NCBI RefSeq assembly: GCF_000143415.4
Contig: NW_003314261.1
Coordinates: forward strand, 4,127,416 to 4,191,415
Length of the DNA stretch: 64,000 bases
Origin: Selaginella moellendorffii
Taxonomy: Eukaryota; Streptophyta; Lycopodiopsida; Selaginellales; Selaginellaceae
Direction of reading: 5' to 3'
Shown: positions 47,410-58,315 of the stretch, piece after piece
Position numbering within the stretch: position 1 is the first letter of the stretch
Layout of the letters: each line of letters starts with the position of its first letter
The notes under the pieces: generated by a model
Database searches by the model: none
What the model was told of the DNA's origin: nothing
The model's input: the letters and a program-made list of their open reading frames with translations, nothing else
Program-made: the position numbers and the translations under genes

Positions 47410-47513
47410 GGTGCAAGATCGCGCTCTCGCCGAGGAGCCCTAGAATTGAGAAACCCTAGAAATGGGGGGACAAATGTTTTGCCCTTTCGCTAAAGCATAA
47501 GCCCTAAAGGAAT
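47410..47513. promoter_or_regulatory. Compact divergent promoter, SLU7 and NDUFAF7-like
   Basis: 104 bp between two ATGs on opposite strands. It contains 'aaaccctaga' (47451-47460) and 'agccctaaagg' (47500-47510), telo-box-like motifs, and no clear TATA box. A shared bidirectional promoter is inferred. Confidence 0.45.
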
Positions 47514-49740
47514 ATGCTTGCGCTGGCGAGGCGATGGCGCTCGGCGAAGGCGCCGATCTGGCCAGCTCCTTGCACGCGCTGTAAGTGCATTTCTCTTGAG
47601 CTGGAATCGCAAATTTTTCTTTTTCTCATCATGGCTTCTCTCTTTGGCAGGGAATTTCTCATCGGCTGCGTCACAGGTCGCCGAAGATGTGCCAGTGCCA
47701 CAAACATTCGAGGAAGCTATTGGAGACAAACCTCTCCTCGTAAGATCTTCCTCTCCTTTCTTGTTTCATGAGGAGCATTTCTTCTTTCGTTTTGCTTCTA
47801 GACGATCGATTTTAAAAATGCTGTCTCGTCTTCCAGGTTCGCGATTACATCAGGCAGGCCTTGTATCATCCCAAGTTTGGATACTTCTCGTCCAGGCCGG
47901 ATGTTGTTGGATCTATGCGTGAGCCTCTTGACTTCAGTGGGATAAGCGGTGGTGTTTTTTTTTTCTCGAGTTCTTCTTTCTCTAGGAAAACCTTTCGTGA
48001 CTAATTTCCGTCCTTTTCTCCAGGACGTTTCGCGTACAGGAAGCATATAGCCGAGCTCTACAAGCAGAATGATATGTCGTGGTTTACTCCAGTGGAACTC
48101 TTCCAGGTAAAACAATCGAAGTATCTGCATGACCTTTCTCATCGTTTCCTGTGTTTCTTTTAGCCGTGGTATGGATTTGCTGTCGCGGAGTACATTCTCC
48201 AAACCATGAATCCGCAATTTCCCCTGAAAGTAGGAAAGCTTGAAAAGAGAAAAAGCGCGAGATATCTGACAAGCTTGTTTTGTAGATTTACGAGATTGGA
48301 GGTGGAACAGGCACTTGCGCGAGCAACGTCCTGGGCTACATCAGGGAGAGGCAAGGCGACGTCTACAACACGATGCATTACACGTAAGTGTTGTGGCAGT
48401 GACCTTTGCAAGTTACTGTGCTGATTTCCATGGATTTAGATAGTTCCGTAGATGTCAGCGAGGGCCTGGCGAACAAACAGCGTCACCGTTTATGCGAAGA
48501 GGAGGAGCACGGTGACAAGTTCTCGGTGGAATGCCGCAATGCACGCGATAAATCTGGATGGGGTCTGGAAAGCTTTTGTTTTTACTTGCTTTTTAATATC
48601 TTCTTTACAGGTGAGCAGGACGAGTCGCCTTGTTACGTCGTCATGCTTGAGGTGGAGCATCTTTGCCAGTATGACCCTCTCTTTCTTGCTTACAAATCTT
48701 ATTCTCGAAATCCCGGTTATGTCTGCTTCAGTTTGCTACTCGTGTTTTCATGGTTAACCCAGAGTTCTCCTGTACAGGTTTTAGACAACATGCCTCATGA
48801 TCTCCTGTTCAGGGAGAGCTCCAAATCACCTTGGATGGAAACTTACGTCCAGTATGATTCTAGCGAGTAAGTTATTATCCTTTCTTCCTTTCTTCGCTGA
48901 TCAGCATTTCCTCTAGATCGAGATTTGTCGAGCATCACAGACCCGTAGAAGACTCGCTGGTTTCTCGCTGCCTTGAGATTCTTGGCAAGGAACGGGATGG
49001 CGATAGTGTCGACGTCGTTCGCAAGCTAACTAAGTCAGTGAAGTCGATTTTCTCCAGGGTTCTTCCATCGCCTGAAAAGTGGTGGATACCGACTGGATGC
49101 ATGGTAATGAGCTCCTTTTCTTGATGGTTTCTCCTTATCAGCTTCTCGTCTCTGGCAGGAACTCCTAGAGTCTCTTCATTACGCACGCCCCAATATGGTG
49201 ATGGTGGTGTCGGACTTTAGCTTCCTTCCTGAAGTAAAAATTCCTGGACGTGGAGCTCCATTGGTTTCAAGCAAAGTAGGAGTCATTGGTTTTCAATTTT
49301 CGATTTTTGACCTTCGTTTTGTAGAAAGATGGTGTAACCACGGACTACTCGTCTTATCTCGATGCAAAGGTTTGGAAAGAATAAAATGTTTTTTTTCTTA
49401 AGGAGAGCTTGAATTCAACCACAGGGAGAAGCGGACATATTTTTCCCTACGGACTTTGATCAGCTTCTCATTCTCGACAACGAGTGCGCTATATCGCAAT
49501 CGGAAGGAAAGATTGTTCCCAACAAATTTGGAGTCTACCGCGGGAGCGCAATCGTAAGTGACAACGTTGCGTCAATGCGATTTCTAACTGTTCTTGCATT
49601 TCCATCAGATGAGTTCCAGCAACTTCATGAGCCGCTTTGCGTACGTGAACCAAGTCAAGACCAAGAGTGGCTTTAATCCGTTGCTGGACGAATACAGCAA
49701 CACAAAAGTCTACCTGAGTGCTCCGGTTCTTAAAGGATAG
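47514..49740 (+). CDS. NDUFAF7: NDUFAF7/MidA-like SAM-dependent methyltransferase (DUF185)
   Basis: The family includes mitochondrial NDUFAF7, which dimethylates an arginine of complex I subunit NDUFS2 during assembly. The N-terminus MLALARRWRSAKAPIWPAPC is basic and mitochondrial-like. Then come VRDYIRQALYHPKFGYFSSR, NDMSWFTPVELFQPWYGFAV, SAM motif I IYEIGGGTGTCASNVLGYI, MLEVLDNMPHDLLFRES, MVMVVSDFSFLPEVKIPGRG, KDGVTTDYSSYLDAKGEADI, FFPTDFDQLLILDN and the C-terminal NQVKTKSGFNPLLDEYSNTK. Roughly 13 exons with introns of 50-90 bp. The last exon ends at TAG 49738-49740, 49 bp from the stop of prefoldin 6 on the other strand. Confidence 0.88.
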
Positions 49741-49789
49741 AGTGTGTCGATTTGCCAAACAGTTTTTCTCTTTTTCCATTGACAATCGC

Positions 49790-50459
49790 TCACGCTGAGG
49801 CTTTAGCTTTACTCGATTGCAAGCGTTGCTGCAACTTTAGAACCTGGAAGACGAGAGAAAAAAAAAGGAGTTTGATTGGAAAAGAAAACGAGAAGAACAA
49901 AGATTTTGCAATGCTCTACCTCTTCTCTTTTGGAGCCTTGTTGATCCTCTAGGCTTTTCAATGATCCGTCAAGTCTCCTCCTATGAGGAAAAGAAAAGAG
50001 AAAAGAAAAAGTGAGAAGAAAGCTCCGAGCTATGGAGGATGTGCTTGGACTGACAGTTCTCCTGTGATATACTCGATGCGCTTGTTCACGTTGGCCTTGG
50101 CTTCCACCAGGTCTTGCTTCACGAGCACTGGTCCAATGAGCTTAAACACATTGGCGTCCTCTTTGAGAAGCTCTAGTTCCTGGGAAGCATGATTCACGAG
50201 AAGAAACTTTCAAGTTCTAGAAGAGAAATGCGATTCCTAGGCACGGACCTTGATCACCATCTCATTCTCCCCTTGCTGGATCGTGTACTGCCGCCTCACT
50301 TGGTGATTCTTGCTAATGTCTGTATCGCCCGATCGGTCTTGTTAGAGCTGGAATCCCTGCAACAATCGCGATCGCGATCGCCATACCTTTCTGGATCTTG
50401 TTGAGCTCCGACGCTCGCAATTCCAGCTGCCGCTGGAGCTCCTTCACCGCGGCCGCCAT
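49790..50459 (-). CDS. PFD6: Prefoldin subunit 6
   Basis: A beta-type prefoldin subunit of the cytosolic hexameric co-chaperone that passes actin and tubulin to the chaperonin. Start at 50459: MAAAVKELQRQLELRASELN, then KNHQVRRQYTIQQGENEMVI, ELLKEDANVFKLIGPVLVKQ, DLVEAKANVNKRIEYITGEL, RRLDGSLKSLEDQQ and VLKLQQRLQSSKAKASA to the stop at 49790. Two coiled coils flank the beta-hairpin. About 126 residues, normal. A read-through of intron 3 (donor gtcagt at about 50062) would truncate the second helix after GELS, so the splice matters. Five exons. Confidence 0.9.
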
Positions 50460-50819
50460 GCGATTCTCTTCTCCAAGAACTCTGGAGCCCTAAAATATGT
50501 TCCCAGGATTTTAGGGTTCTTGGATCTCTTCTCTGGGCTGGAGTGCAGCGCTTCAATCCGGCTCGACGCGGATTCCATGACCGCATTATAGGTAAGCGCG
50601 CTCCAGATCTTCTCTCCCGGCGCCAAGAAGAATGGCATTGCCGCCTTCCGGGAGCCTCTGGACTGCGACGAGCAGCGTCTTCGCGTGGCAAATCCAGCAA
50701 CAAACGGAATTCTGCGCGGAATTTCACGACTGGTAGCAGCAGCAAAGATCCCTCTTCTTCTCCGATCGATCGATCAGGGAAGAAGAATCAAGAACAAGAA
50801 AATATTTTCTCTCGGCCCA

Positions 50820-51712
50820 ATGGAGGAGGTGCTGCGCGCGCCGTCCTTCCTCATTGACGACGGGCTGTGGAACAAGCTCAACACGGAGCTCCGCGCGGCG
50901 TGTCACTGGTGCACGCACCACCACACCACCACTCCAGCCGAGGCGGCCAAGCAGCTGGAGCGTGGTGAGGGCTGGCCTCGCGACTGGATCTCCAGGAAGG
51001 TGAAGAACTCCACCCGGCAATTCGGCGGCCTCTTCATCTGCCCGGCGCCCGACTGCTCGGGCCACTCCAACACCAAGGGGGAGCGCCGGAGGCGGTGGTT
51101 TTGCCGGTTTTGCATCAATCGCCACCTCAACGTGGATCTCAAGAGCTTCTTCCAGCTTGACGAGATCCAGGGGAAGTGGATCCAGATACCAAATCTCTAC
51201 TGCTGGCACTGCCGAGCCAAGACCGGGGAGGCGATGTGCGTGAATTGTCCACAGAAGAACGCCAAGAGGCCCAAGCGCGCGAGGGACTCGTCCGCCACCA
51301 CTGCTCTTGGGCTGCCCCGGACCTTGCTCGCGTCTCCACAGCTCGGGAATGGGATGGCCATGCTCGGAGGATCCGGGGACGTGCACTACGATGGAGTGAA
51401 TGGTGATGCCAAGCAGCCGGAAGGTGTCGATGTGGATGAAAGTAGCTTCCAGGCCGAGGTTCACCCAAACTTGGCGCTCTCGCAGCCGACTCCCACCATG
51501 GCCGATCTTCGCTTCTTGGCTGGCGCTGGGCCGAGCCATCAGAGAGGTTTTTTTCCGGAAAAGGCAGGTATTGTTTCGCGACTGGATCTTGTTTCTTACT
51601 CACCTTGTTTTTTTTTTCTCCAGGCTCTCCTTGGTCGCGACGCGTTATCAGTTGTTCCAAATCTCATAGAGTTCTTGAACAACTCTACGACACCTTTTCA
51701 TGCCACTTGTGA
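50820..51712 (+). CDS. Cys/His-rich protein of unknown family, in frame with the downstream aminopeptidase
   Basis: I do not recognise this family. From ATG 50820 the protein reads MEEVLRAPSFLIDDGLWNKL. It then contains spaced Cys/His groups: CHWCTHHH, CPAPDCSGH, WFCRFCINRH and CWHCRAKTGEAMCVNC, suggesting two or three zinc sites. A basic segment follows (KNAKRPKRARD), then a low-complexity tail. With a canonical GT donor at 51568 and acceptor at 51623 the frame shifts and ends at TGA 51710-51712, giving about 278 residues. With a GC donor at 51564, or with the 60-nt intron retained, the frame continues into the aminopeptidase ORF. The start has an unspliced GC-rich exon upstream and is divergent from prefoldin 6. 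Confidence 0.6.
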
Positions 51713-53530
51713 GAGCACCATCTGGTGACTTCGTGTAAGTTCTCTCCCGGTACTGATGCGGGGTTTTACTTATATCAGTGGAGGCAAGGAGGCATTTGCT
51801 GGAATCAGGCTTCCAGCAGCTGAACGAGTGTGAAGAGTGGGAGTTACAGCCAGGTGGTCGCTATTTCTTCACGCGAAATATGTCCTCGATATTTGCTTTC
51901 GCCATTGGTCGGAAGTACGCATCTTCTTCTCATCTTTGTTCCTTTTCCATTTACTAATGCATGGCTTGATGTCAATGTGCAGGTATAAACCCGGTGGTGG
52001 CTTTCATGTATTGGCTGCTCATACAGATAGTCCCTGTCCAAAGCTTAAACCAGTATCTGCGGCTACTAAAGGTGGTTTTCTACGTGTTAGAGTCCAAGCT
52101 TATGGGACTGGACTATGGAATACCTGGTTTGACAGGGATTTAAGTGTCGCCGGGCGGGTTTTACGTAGAACAAAAAATGGAGAGCTTATTCATGATCTTG
52201 TTCGTGTTCGAAGGCCAATATTGCGGATCCCGAGTTTGGCGTTTCATATGGACAGGTCTGTCTCGCCTTTCTTGACACTCTTGCTCAAACTATTTTCTCT
52301 ACAGGTCAGACAGTATGAAGCAAGATTTGGAGTCCCAACTAGCTCCAGTCCTTGCTACTCAAATTGAAGCAGAACTGGCTGTTTCTTGTGACTCGGAGTC
52401 GCCGGGTGAACATGAAGGAAACCAAAGCAACGACGTCCACCACCCTCTTCTTTTGCAGGTAACTCTTTGCCCTGGCATTCAGCCAGTCACACTTTTTCAG
52501 GTGCTCGCAGACGAGCTTCACTGCGATGTCAGTGAAATCGCGGATTTTGAGCTGAGCATTTACGACACTCAGCCTGCATGCATCGGAGGTGCTCGTCAAG
52601 AGTTTGTGTTTTCGGGAAGGCTGGACAACCTGGCGTCGGCGTTCTGCGCTCTCTGGGCTCTGCTGGATACGTCTTCTGAACCGCTGTCGATGCTGGATGA
52701 GGATTACATCCGCATGGTTGCACTTTTCGACAATGGAGAGGTATTGTTTTTGTAATTTGTTTTTTCGAACTTTGACTTTACATGGGAGATTTCAGGTTGG
52801 ATCAGAAGCCGTTCAAGGAGCTGGTCCACAGACCATGTTCCAGGCCATGATGAGGATATCACGATGGCTGGCTCGCGGTTCTACAAGCGAAGGCGTTGTA
52901 GAGCGAGCAATCCGACGCTCGTTTGTTGGTACGCATCATACAGAGTCTGAGGAAGGATTGTGTTTAACTTTTTGTTCTTTTCTTTTCCTTGTGTTGTGTG
53001 GCAGTATCTGCAGACATGGCTCATGCTTTGCATCCCAACAATGCCGAGAATGATGTGGAGCACAACCAGCCAAAACTCCACGACGGTCTCGTAATCAAAC
53101 ACAATGTAACACAGAACAATGCGACAGACGCGATCTCTGCGTTTCTGTTCAAGGAGGTCGCCAAGCGGAATTGTATTCCGACACAGGTCAGCCTCGACTC
53201 GTCCACGCTCTGTGTCTCTCATTTTTAACGCTTTCTCTTGCGCGCAGAACTATTCCGTGGTCAGTGACGTTGGATGCTGCTCGACCATCGATTCAGTGCT
53301 GGCGGCAGGATATGGCATCCGTTTGGTGGATTGCGGTCTTCCACAGCTCGCGATGCACAGGTTTGCTCCATGATTGGGAATTATATCTTTCGCGCTGGCT
53401 GACTCTCTGGGGGCTTTGCAGCGTGCGAGAGATGTGCGGCACGGAAGATATTGACGCCGCCTTCCGCCACTTCCGAGCTTTCTTCCAAGAGATCGCTTCT
53501 CTCGACGATCAGCTCCGAGTGGACGCCTGA
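51498..53530 (+). CDS. M18 aspartyl aminopeptidase-like protein, altered catalytic motif
   Basis: M18 enzymes remove acidic N-terminal residues using two zinc ions. Visible blocks: VPNLIEFLNNSTTPFHAT, FHVLAAHTDSPCPKLKPVSA (HTD metal site), TGLWNTWFDRDLSVAGRVLR (bridging Asp), FVFSGRLDNLASAFCALWAL (RLDN), ALFDNGEVGSEAVQGAG, SADMAHALHPNNAEND, and LPQLAMHSVREM (terminal His metal site). Family members read D(N/H)EEVGS, where the first Glu is the general base; here it is Gly. The NxxxKHExNH and RNDTPCG regions are also divergent. The ATG at 51498 has a good context (accATGG) and is the likely start for a stand-alone protein. The frame is also open upstream. Stop at 53528-53530. About nine exons. 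Confidence 0.85.
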
Positions 53531-55399
53531 GAAATAGCCGGCGAGACGTACCAACGTGGGACGCCATCATCATTCTCAGCTTCTTGAGAGGTAAAAAAAA
53601 ACTCTTCCTCTCTCCGAAACTCCGAGCGTTTCTCTTTTTTTTTCTTTCTCGTCTTTCGTCTTTCGTCTCTCTTTTTCTCACCATAGTCGTCTTTCTCTCC
53701 ACATAAGCTGTGTACTACTGATAAGCGTCACAGGTATGACATAAGCATGGCCGTTAGCTATGCGCTTGTCATGTCCTTACACGATTCTTTTCCTCTCTTT
53801 TTGCTCTCACTCCGGCCTGGCGTCCTTGTGATTCTTCCGTATGTCTACTCCTGACGCAAGACTGGACGACAAAGTGTAACGCGCAGAGACGCGACGCGAG
53901 CATTCGTCCAGCCTCTGTCGCAAGGACTCGTCCAAGCTAAGCATCTCGAGCTTGCTACAGGGATAACCGCGCAAGAGAGAGAGAGAGAGAGAGAGAGAGA
54001 CCCCGTTCAAAGCTAGATCGAGAGAGTGACTTCCAAGAGAGAAACGAAACAACCAACTATGGGGAATTGTTGTCGATCATGGAATCTTGAGCTCCATGTC
54101 TCTAGACTATTGCATCACAAGCCAAGTTTAATCGAATTTATTTTGCTAGTAGACCCCTCTCTGGCTGGATGGAGGATGGAAGATGGAAACGATGGAAGTT
54201 GGAGCTTCAACATCAAACACACTGGACAGTTCCTCCTTGTACAAACAAACAACAAACCCCTTCAAAGTTGCGTATGTGAAATGATGCGTGCACGCCATGC
54301 ATGGCATCATCAGCAGCCCATGATGCCATCTCAAAGGCGTGGGGTCTCTTCACTCTCTTTTCTCCTCCATTTTAGCACCACACCACACAATCTAAAAGCT
54401 ATGCTGCCATTCATTCTTTCGCCCATGCCCATGCCCACCACCTTTTCTCTCTCTCGTACGGTACTGGGGGCATCTTGTCGCATATACCCCCACGCGGACG
54501 GTGCACGCTTTTATAATTTCACCATGGCCCACGTTGGCTCCAGTTATTATATGCGCGAATGCAAACAAACAATTAAGCTTCTCCAGCTTTGATCAATCTA
54601 TGTGTATTCTAGAACATCCTATTCTTCTTGTAGCATCTTCGCGACGAATCTCCTGCTCGCCCCCGCAATTGCCTTGCTTGTAATCAAAGGGGCCGGTGTT
54701 TACATCAATCGCTTGGATCTGTCATGCTCAGCCGACACATTTTTCTTCTTCTTCTTCTTCTTCTTTTTCGCGAGCTTGTCATCGAGAACTCCAGAGAGGA
54801 ATAAGCCCACACTACTTATAGATGGAATAATCCACCTTCGAGTAGTGTGTGCCAATCCTTCCTTTCGTCTCGTCTCTGTCAACGTCGCGCTGGAGCGGAA
54901 AAACTATATGCACAAGAGAGAATGATCGTCGAGAGTGATTATCTACGCAACGAAAGAGAGAGAGAGAGGAAAAGAAAATGCTGCTTACCCGGTTAAATAG
55001 CTCGCGGATCAATCAATCAGCAAAGAGATGATCGCCTTTAATGGAGTATGTATATAAATCCGGTGGTCTCGTGTTCTTCCTTTAGGCATTTTTCCTGGCA
55101 CTCGGGTAATATCCCCCTCCTCCCCCAGCTCTCCACGAATCAACCCATTCCTCCTCCATGCTCTTTCTCTCTGACTCGAGCCTTGCTAGATTCAATGCCG
55201 CTGCTGCTGCTGCTGTCCGTTTGCGTCATTTAATCTTCTGCGAGAAGACAGAAGACGAATATTAAAAAAGTATCGTCGATCGCGAGCAAGCAATTCTTTC
55301 TCTCCCAGTCTCCCAAAGTACGAAAGACTCGAACAATTCATAGTAGAATTCATCACTCCACCTCTTCCCTCTCTTCTAGTTCTTCCCCTCTATCTAGCC
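53531..55399. other. Long intergenic region upstream of the MYB gene
   Basis: No gene is firmly supported. A (GA)n microsatellite of 27 bp lies at 53975-54001, a (TTC)n run at 54746-54769, (GA)n at 54955-54970 and (CTG)n near 55199-55216. A 178-codon plus-strand ORF from ATG 54056 (MGNCCRSWNLELHVSRLLHH) has a start that would fit N-myristoylation but no recognisable domain, and I do not call it. The region before 55400 carries the MYB leader. Confidence 0.5.
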
Positions 55400-56651
55400 A
55401 TGGGAAGGCAGCCATGCTGTGAGAAAGTAGGACTTAAAAAGGGGCCATGGACTGCAGAGGAGGACAGGAAGCTCATACACTACATCACCAGCCATGGGCA
55501 CGGATGCTGGCGTGCAGTTCCTAAGCTAGCTGGTAAGCAAAGAAGGCATTGCCAAGAGAAAAAGGAACAAAACCTTACCTCTTTGTAGTTGAATTGATCG
55601 ATCTCTCATCTCTCACTCGACGAAATTCGCAGGACTCCTACGCTGCGGAAAGAGCTGCCGCTTGCGGTGGACGAATTATCTCCGCCCCGATCTCAAACGC
55701 GGTGTTCTCACGGAGCAAGAGGAGCAGATGATCATCGATCTGCACGCTGTCATGGGAAACAGGTACCATCTATCAGGAGAAATCCAAAAACGAGCTTTGG
55801 AAAGCATAGTCACCGGTTGGCATGAAATTTTGTGTCTCAGGTGGTCTCGCATTGCGGCACAGCTCCCCGGCCGGACGGACAACGAGATCAAAAACTACTG
55901 GAACACCAGGATCAAGAAGAAGCTCCGGCAGATGGGGATCGATCCAATGACTCATCAGGCCATCAGCAGCAGCACCGCCAGCGGCCTGAGCTGCGTCACC
56001 GAGGAGGCGTCGCAGGCGGCGTCGCCATCCTCGTCCACACCTGCGACCATCCAATTCACCAGCAGTCAGCAAGCGCAGGAGAACTTAGCGGAGACCATGA
56101 TGAACCTGCTCGTCCAGGAGATGCCAGGCGCTGACACCTCCGCTCACGAGTATCTGGTCGTGCCACCCTCCTCGTCCGCTTCCTCTTCTTCTTCCTCCGG
56201 GAGTTCCTGGCAGCAACTGGCAATGCTCATGCCTCCCCCTCGCTTCCCGCAGCCAGAGGCCGCAGCACAGCTCCCGTGCTGTCTCCAAAAGCAGGAGACG
56301 GACTCCAGCGAGCAGCAGCAGCAGCAGCAGCAGCAATCCACGAGTACGACTGTTGCATGCGTGAAGCGGGAAGTGTCATCGTCGCCGTCCCTGTGGGAGA
56401 TCATCAACGGCCCCAGCAGCTTCCTCGACGACGAGTCGGCCTGCTCGCCGAGTTACTTCCAGCAATGGAGCCACCCTGGTGCTGCTCAGCACCCCGTGAC
56501 CGTTGCCAATGCCTCCAGTTCACATGATCCCTGGCGTTCGCACCCAGCTTTTGTTGAAAGCCAGCACCAGCCTCAAGAGGAAGGCGTCCGCTACCCACAC
56601 TCTTGCCAAGAGGAGCTCCAGAGGCTGGCTGCCATCCTCGATGACATGTAA
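55400..56651 (+). CDS. R2R3-MYB transcription factor (MYB20/43/85-like)
   Basis: A DNA-binding regulator. Exon 1 (55400-55532), exon 2 (55633-55762) and exon 3 (55841-56651) follow the standard plant R2R3-MYB three-exon layout. R2 starts [20 protein letters not shown] with Trp residues in regular spacing. R2/R3 continue [40 protein letters not shown] and [20 protein letters not shown], followed by [11 protein letters not shown]. The GIDPxTH motif after R3 is typical of the MYB20/42/43/85 group linked to secondary-wall and phenylpropanoid control (family knowledge; function here is inference). The C-terminal half is Ser/Gln-rich with a poly-Gln run, and ends with an acidic [11 protein letters not shown] helix. 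The product is about 300 residues. Confidence 0.93.
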
Positions 56652-57060
56652 AACCGCTTCTAATTCCACCACCACTTGATTTATTTTTTTTCTGTCTTTC
56701 TTTTCTCGTCCCCGCTGCACGGCTCAGTTCGATGCTGTTTCTGTCCACAGTCGGTCGTCGATTCTGTCACCAGGCGTCGTCTTACGCACACGCCCCTGAC
56801 TTGAAAGTTTGAATCTTCGACAGTGTACCCGTTGTACAATAGTCCGTGACAGGATCATCTTGAATAACGAAGCAGTAAAGCTCTCCCACCTGCGGTACAA
56901 AAAGTTCTGTTATTTACTCGCCTGGAGAATGGAGTTAACGAAAAACTTTGCTGCCAGCCTTGAAAAGAAAAGCGGTGATAAATACAAATTCACAAGTACC
57001 CAGCTCGACAGCATAAAAACCGGTACCTGATAACGTGAGTAAAATGCATGCGCTGCGCCG
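56652..57060. other. MYB 3' flank
   Basis: No gene is supported. It is the 3' side of the MYB gene leading into the threonine-deaminase pseudogene fragment. Confidence 0.5.
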
Positions 57061-57065
57061 TGTTA

Positions 57066-57480
57066 TGTGGACATCATGAGCTAAAAAGCTTCTTTCTTGC
57101 ACTCGACTTGGAACCAGTTCAACAGCGCAGCGCTTAAAAACTCCTGCTCGTTTCCTGAACATCACGTTGGCAGAGTCAAGCCAAAAAAAGTAGGAAAAAA
57201 ATTCACAGGAGCAAGTCTACTTGCGGGCTGCAATGAAAAAAGAAAAAAAAAATTTGCCGAAGTTACAATCCAACCTGGTGTGTGTAAACATGGTTAACGA
57301 CTTCTTTTGGTATAATAGCTCATCAGGCAGAGGCAAAGAAACATTAAACTTGACGTAGGATGCTTACCAAATGGCGAGAATCATCTTTGACACAGAGTCA
57401 TGTCCCGCGGCCTGAAGCTCTTGCTTTTTATGTTCACGCTGAGGCAATGGCAACAGAAAACCAAGAGACAAACACCTGGA
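57066..57480 (-). pseudogene. Threonine deaminase 3'-end pseudogene fragment
   Basis: Two blocks match the 3' part of the intact gene that follows. 57066-57155 corresponds to about 58320-58410 (shared 'tgtggacatcatgagct' and 'aaaagcttc'), and 57358-57480 corresponds to about 58707-58880 (shared 'gcttaccaaatg', 'gcctgaagctcttgct' and 'cacgctgag'). In the terminal exon the Gln codon of EAFQLMM is a TAG stop. Sequence between the blocks is diverged and partly lost. It arose as a partial tandem duplication of the ACT-domain end. Confidence 0.75.
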
Positions 57481-57539
57481 ACAACAAAATAGAAAATTCA
57501 GTTCTGCAAAACATTAGCTTTAATCACTTCTGTTTTTCT

Positions 57540-58210
57540 TGTTCCAGGACGGGATCAGCAAAATTCCTGCTTAGCCTGTGAGAAATGAATTTTTGATTTG
57601 ACGAGCAATCCACTGGCGAATCCTCCTTTACAGTGGGGTCGCAGTGCGGAAGAATCGAACTGTGAAAAGAAATAAAACTCGTGCATAGCATGAAAAAAAA
57701 GGGGGAAGAATTCTCATTCTCACTTACATGCAGGTAGAATAATAATCATAAGATTTTTCCAGTTTCCTTACGAGCATCAACTCGGCAACTATTCACTTGA
57801 ACGTGGTGATAGCCTAAAGAAAATACTTACAACAATACTTACTTCGTCCTACTTCATGTACCAGCAACCTCCAACTGGGTTCAAACGAATCTCCATTGCG
57901 ACTGTTCCCCTGAATCAAAACGAGATCAAGAAAGAAAATTTGCGACTAGAGCTTACATGATTCAGTCAAGATCCTCTCTCGCTCCCATCCCGATCATCCT
58001 CAAAGCCAGACACCATGCATTTCCGAAGAGACTGGAAACTTCTCCACTTCGTTCTGAGCTTGCGCCACAGCGAATTGTCCTGCTCGATCTGCTACACTCT
58101 CGACCGCCAAACCCTAGACAAGCCCTAAGCCACACATTGGCGGGAAAGAGTTTAAATGGGGATTTTCGATTCAAACAAAAGCGAAGATCATTTGAGAGGA
58201 GAAACGAAGT
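57540..58210 (-). other. Possible short minus-strand transcription unit without clear ORF
   Basis: Sequence here is not clearly repetitive. On the minus strand there are GT-AG-like sites, a tiny ORF beginning MEIRLNPVGGCWYMK, and an open stretch QIEQDNSLWRKLRTKWRSFQ in another frame. Telo-box-like 'aaaccctaga' lies at 58109-58118. Coding is not demonstrated. A non-coding RNA or a decayed gene are both possible. Confidence 0.25.
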
Positions 58211-58315
58211 TTTTCTTTAGTTCGATCAAGCAAGACGCTGGAAACACACACACAACACCCAACAATCGCCTGAAGTTCACGAAAACATTTACTGTGAACA
58301 CAAGAACCTGGAATC

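Noticed and set aside
54056-54592. 178-codon ORF beginning MGNCCRSWN
   Set aside because: The start mimics a myristoylation signal, but the rest is low-complexity, His/Met/Pro-rich with no domain, in a promoter-like region. Not called.
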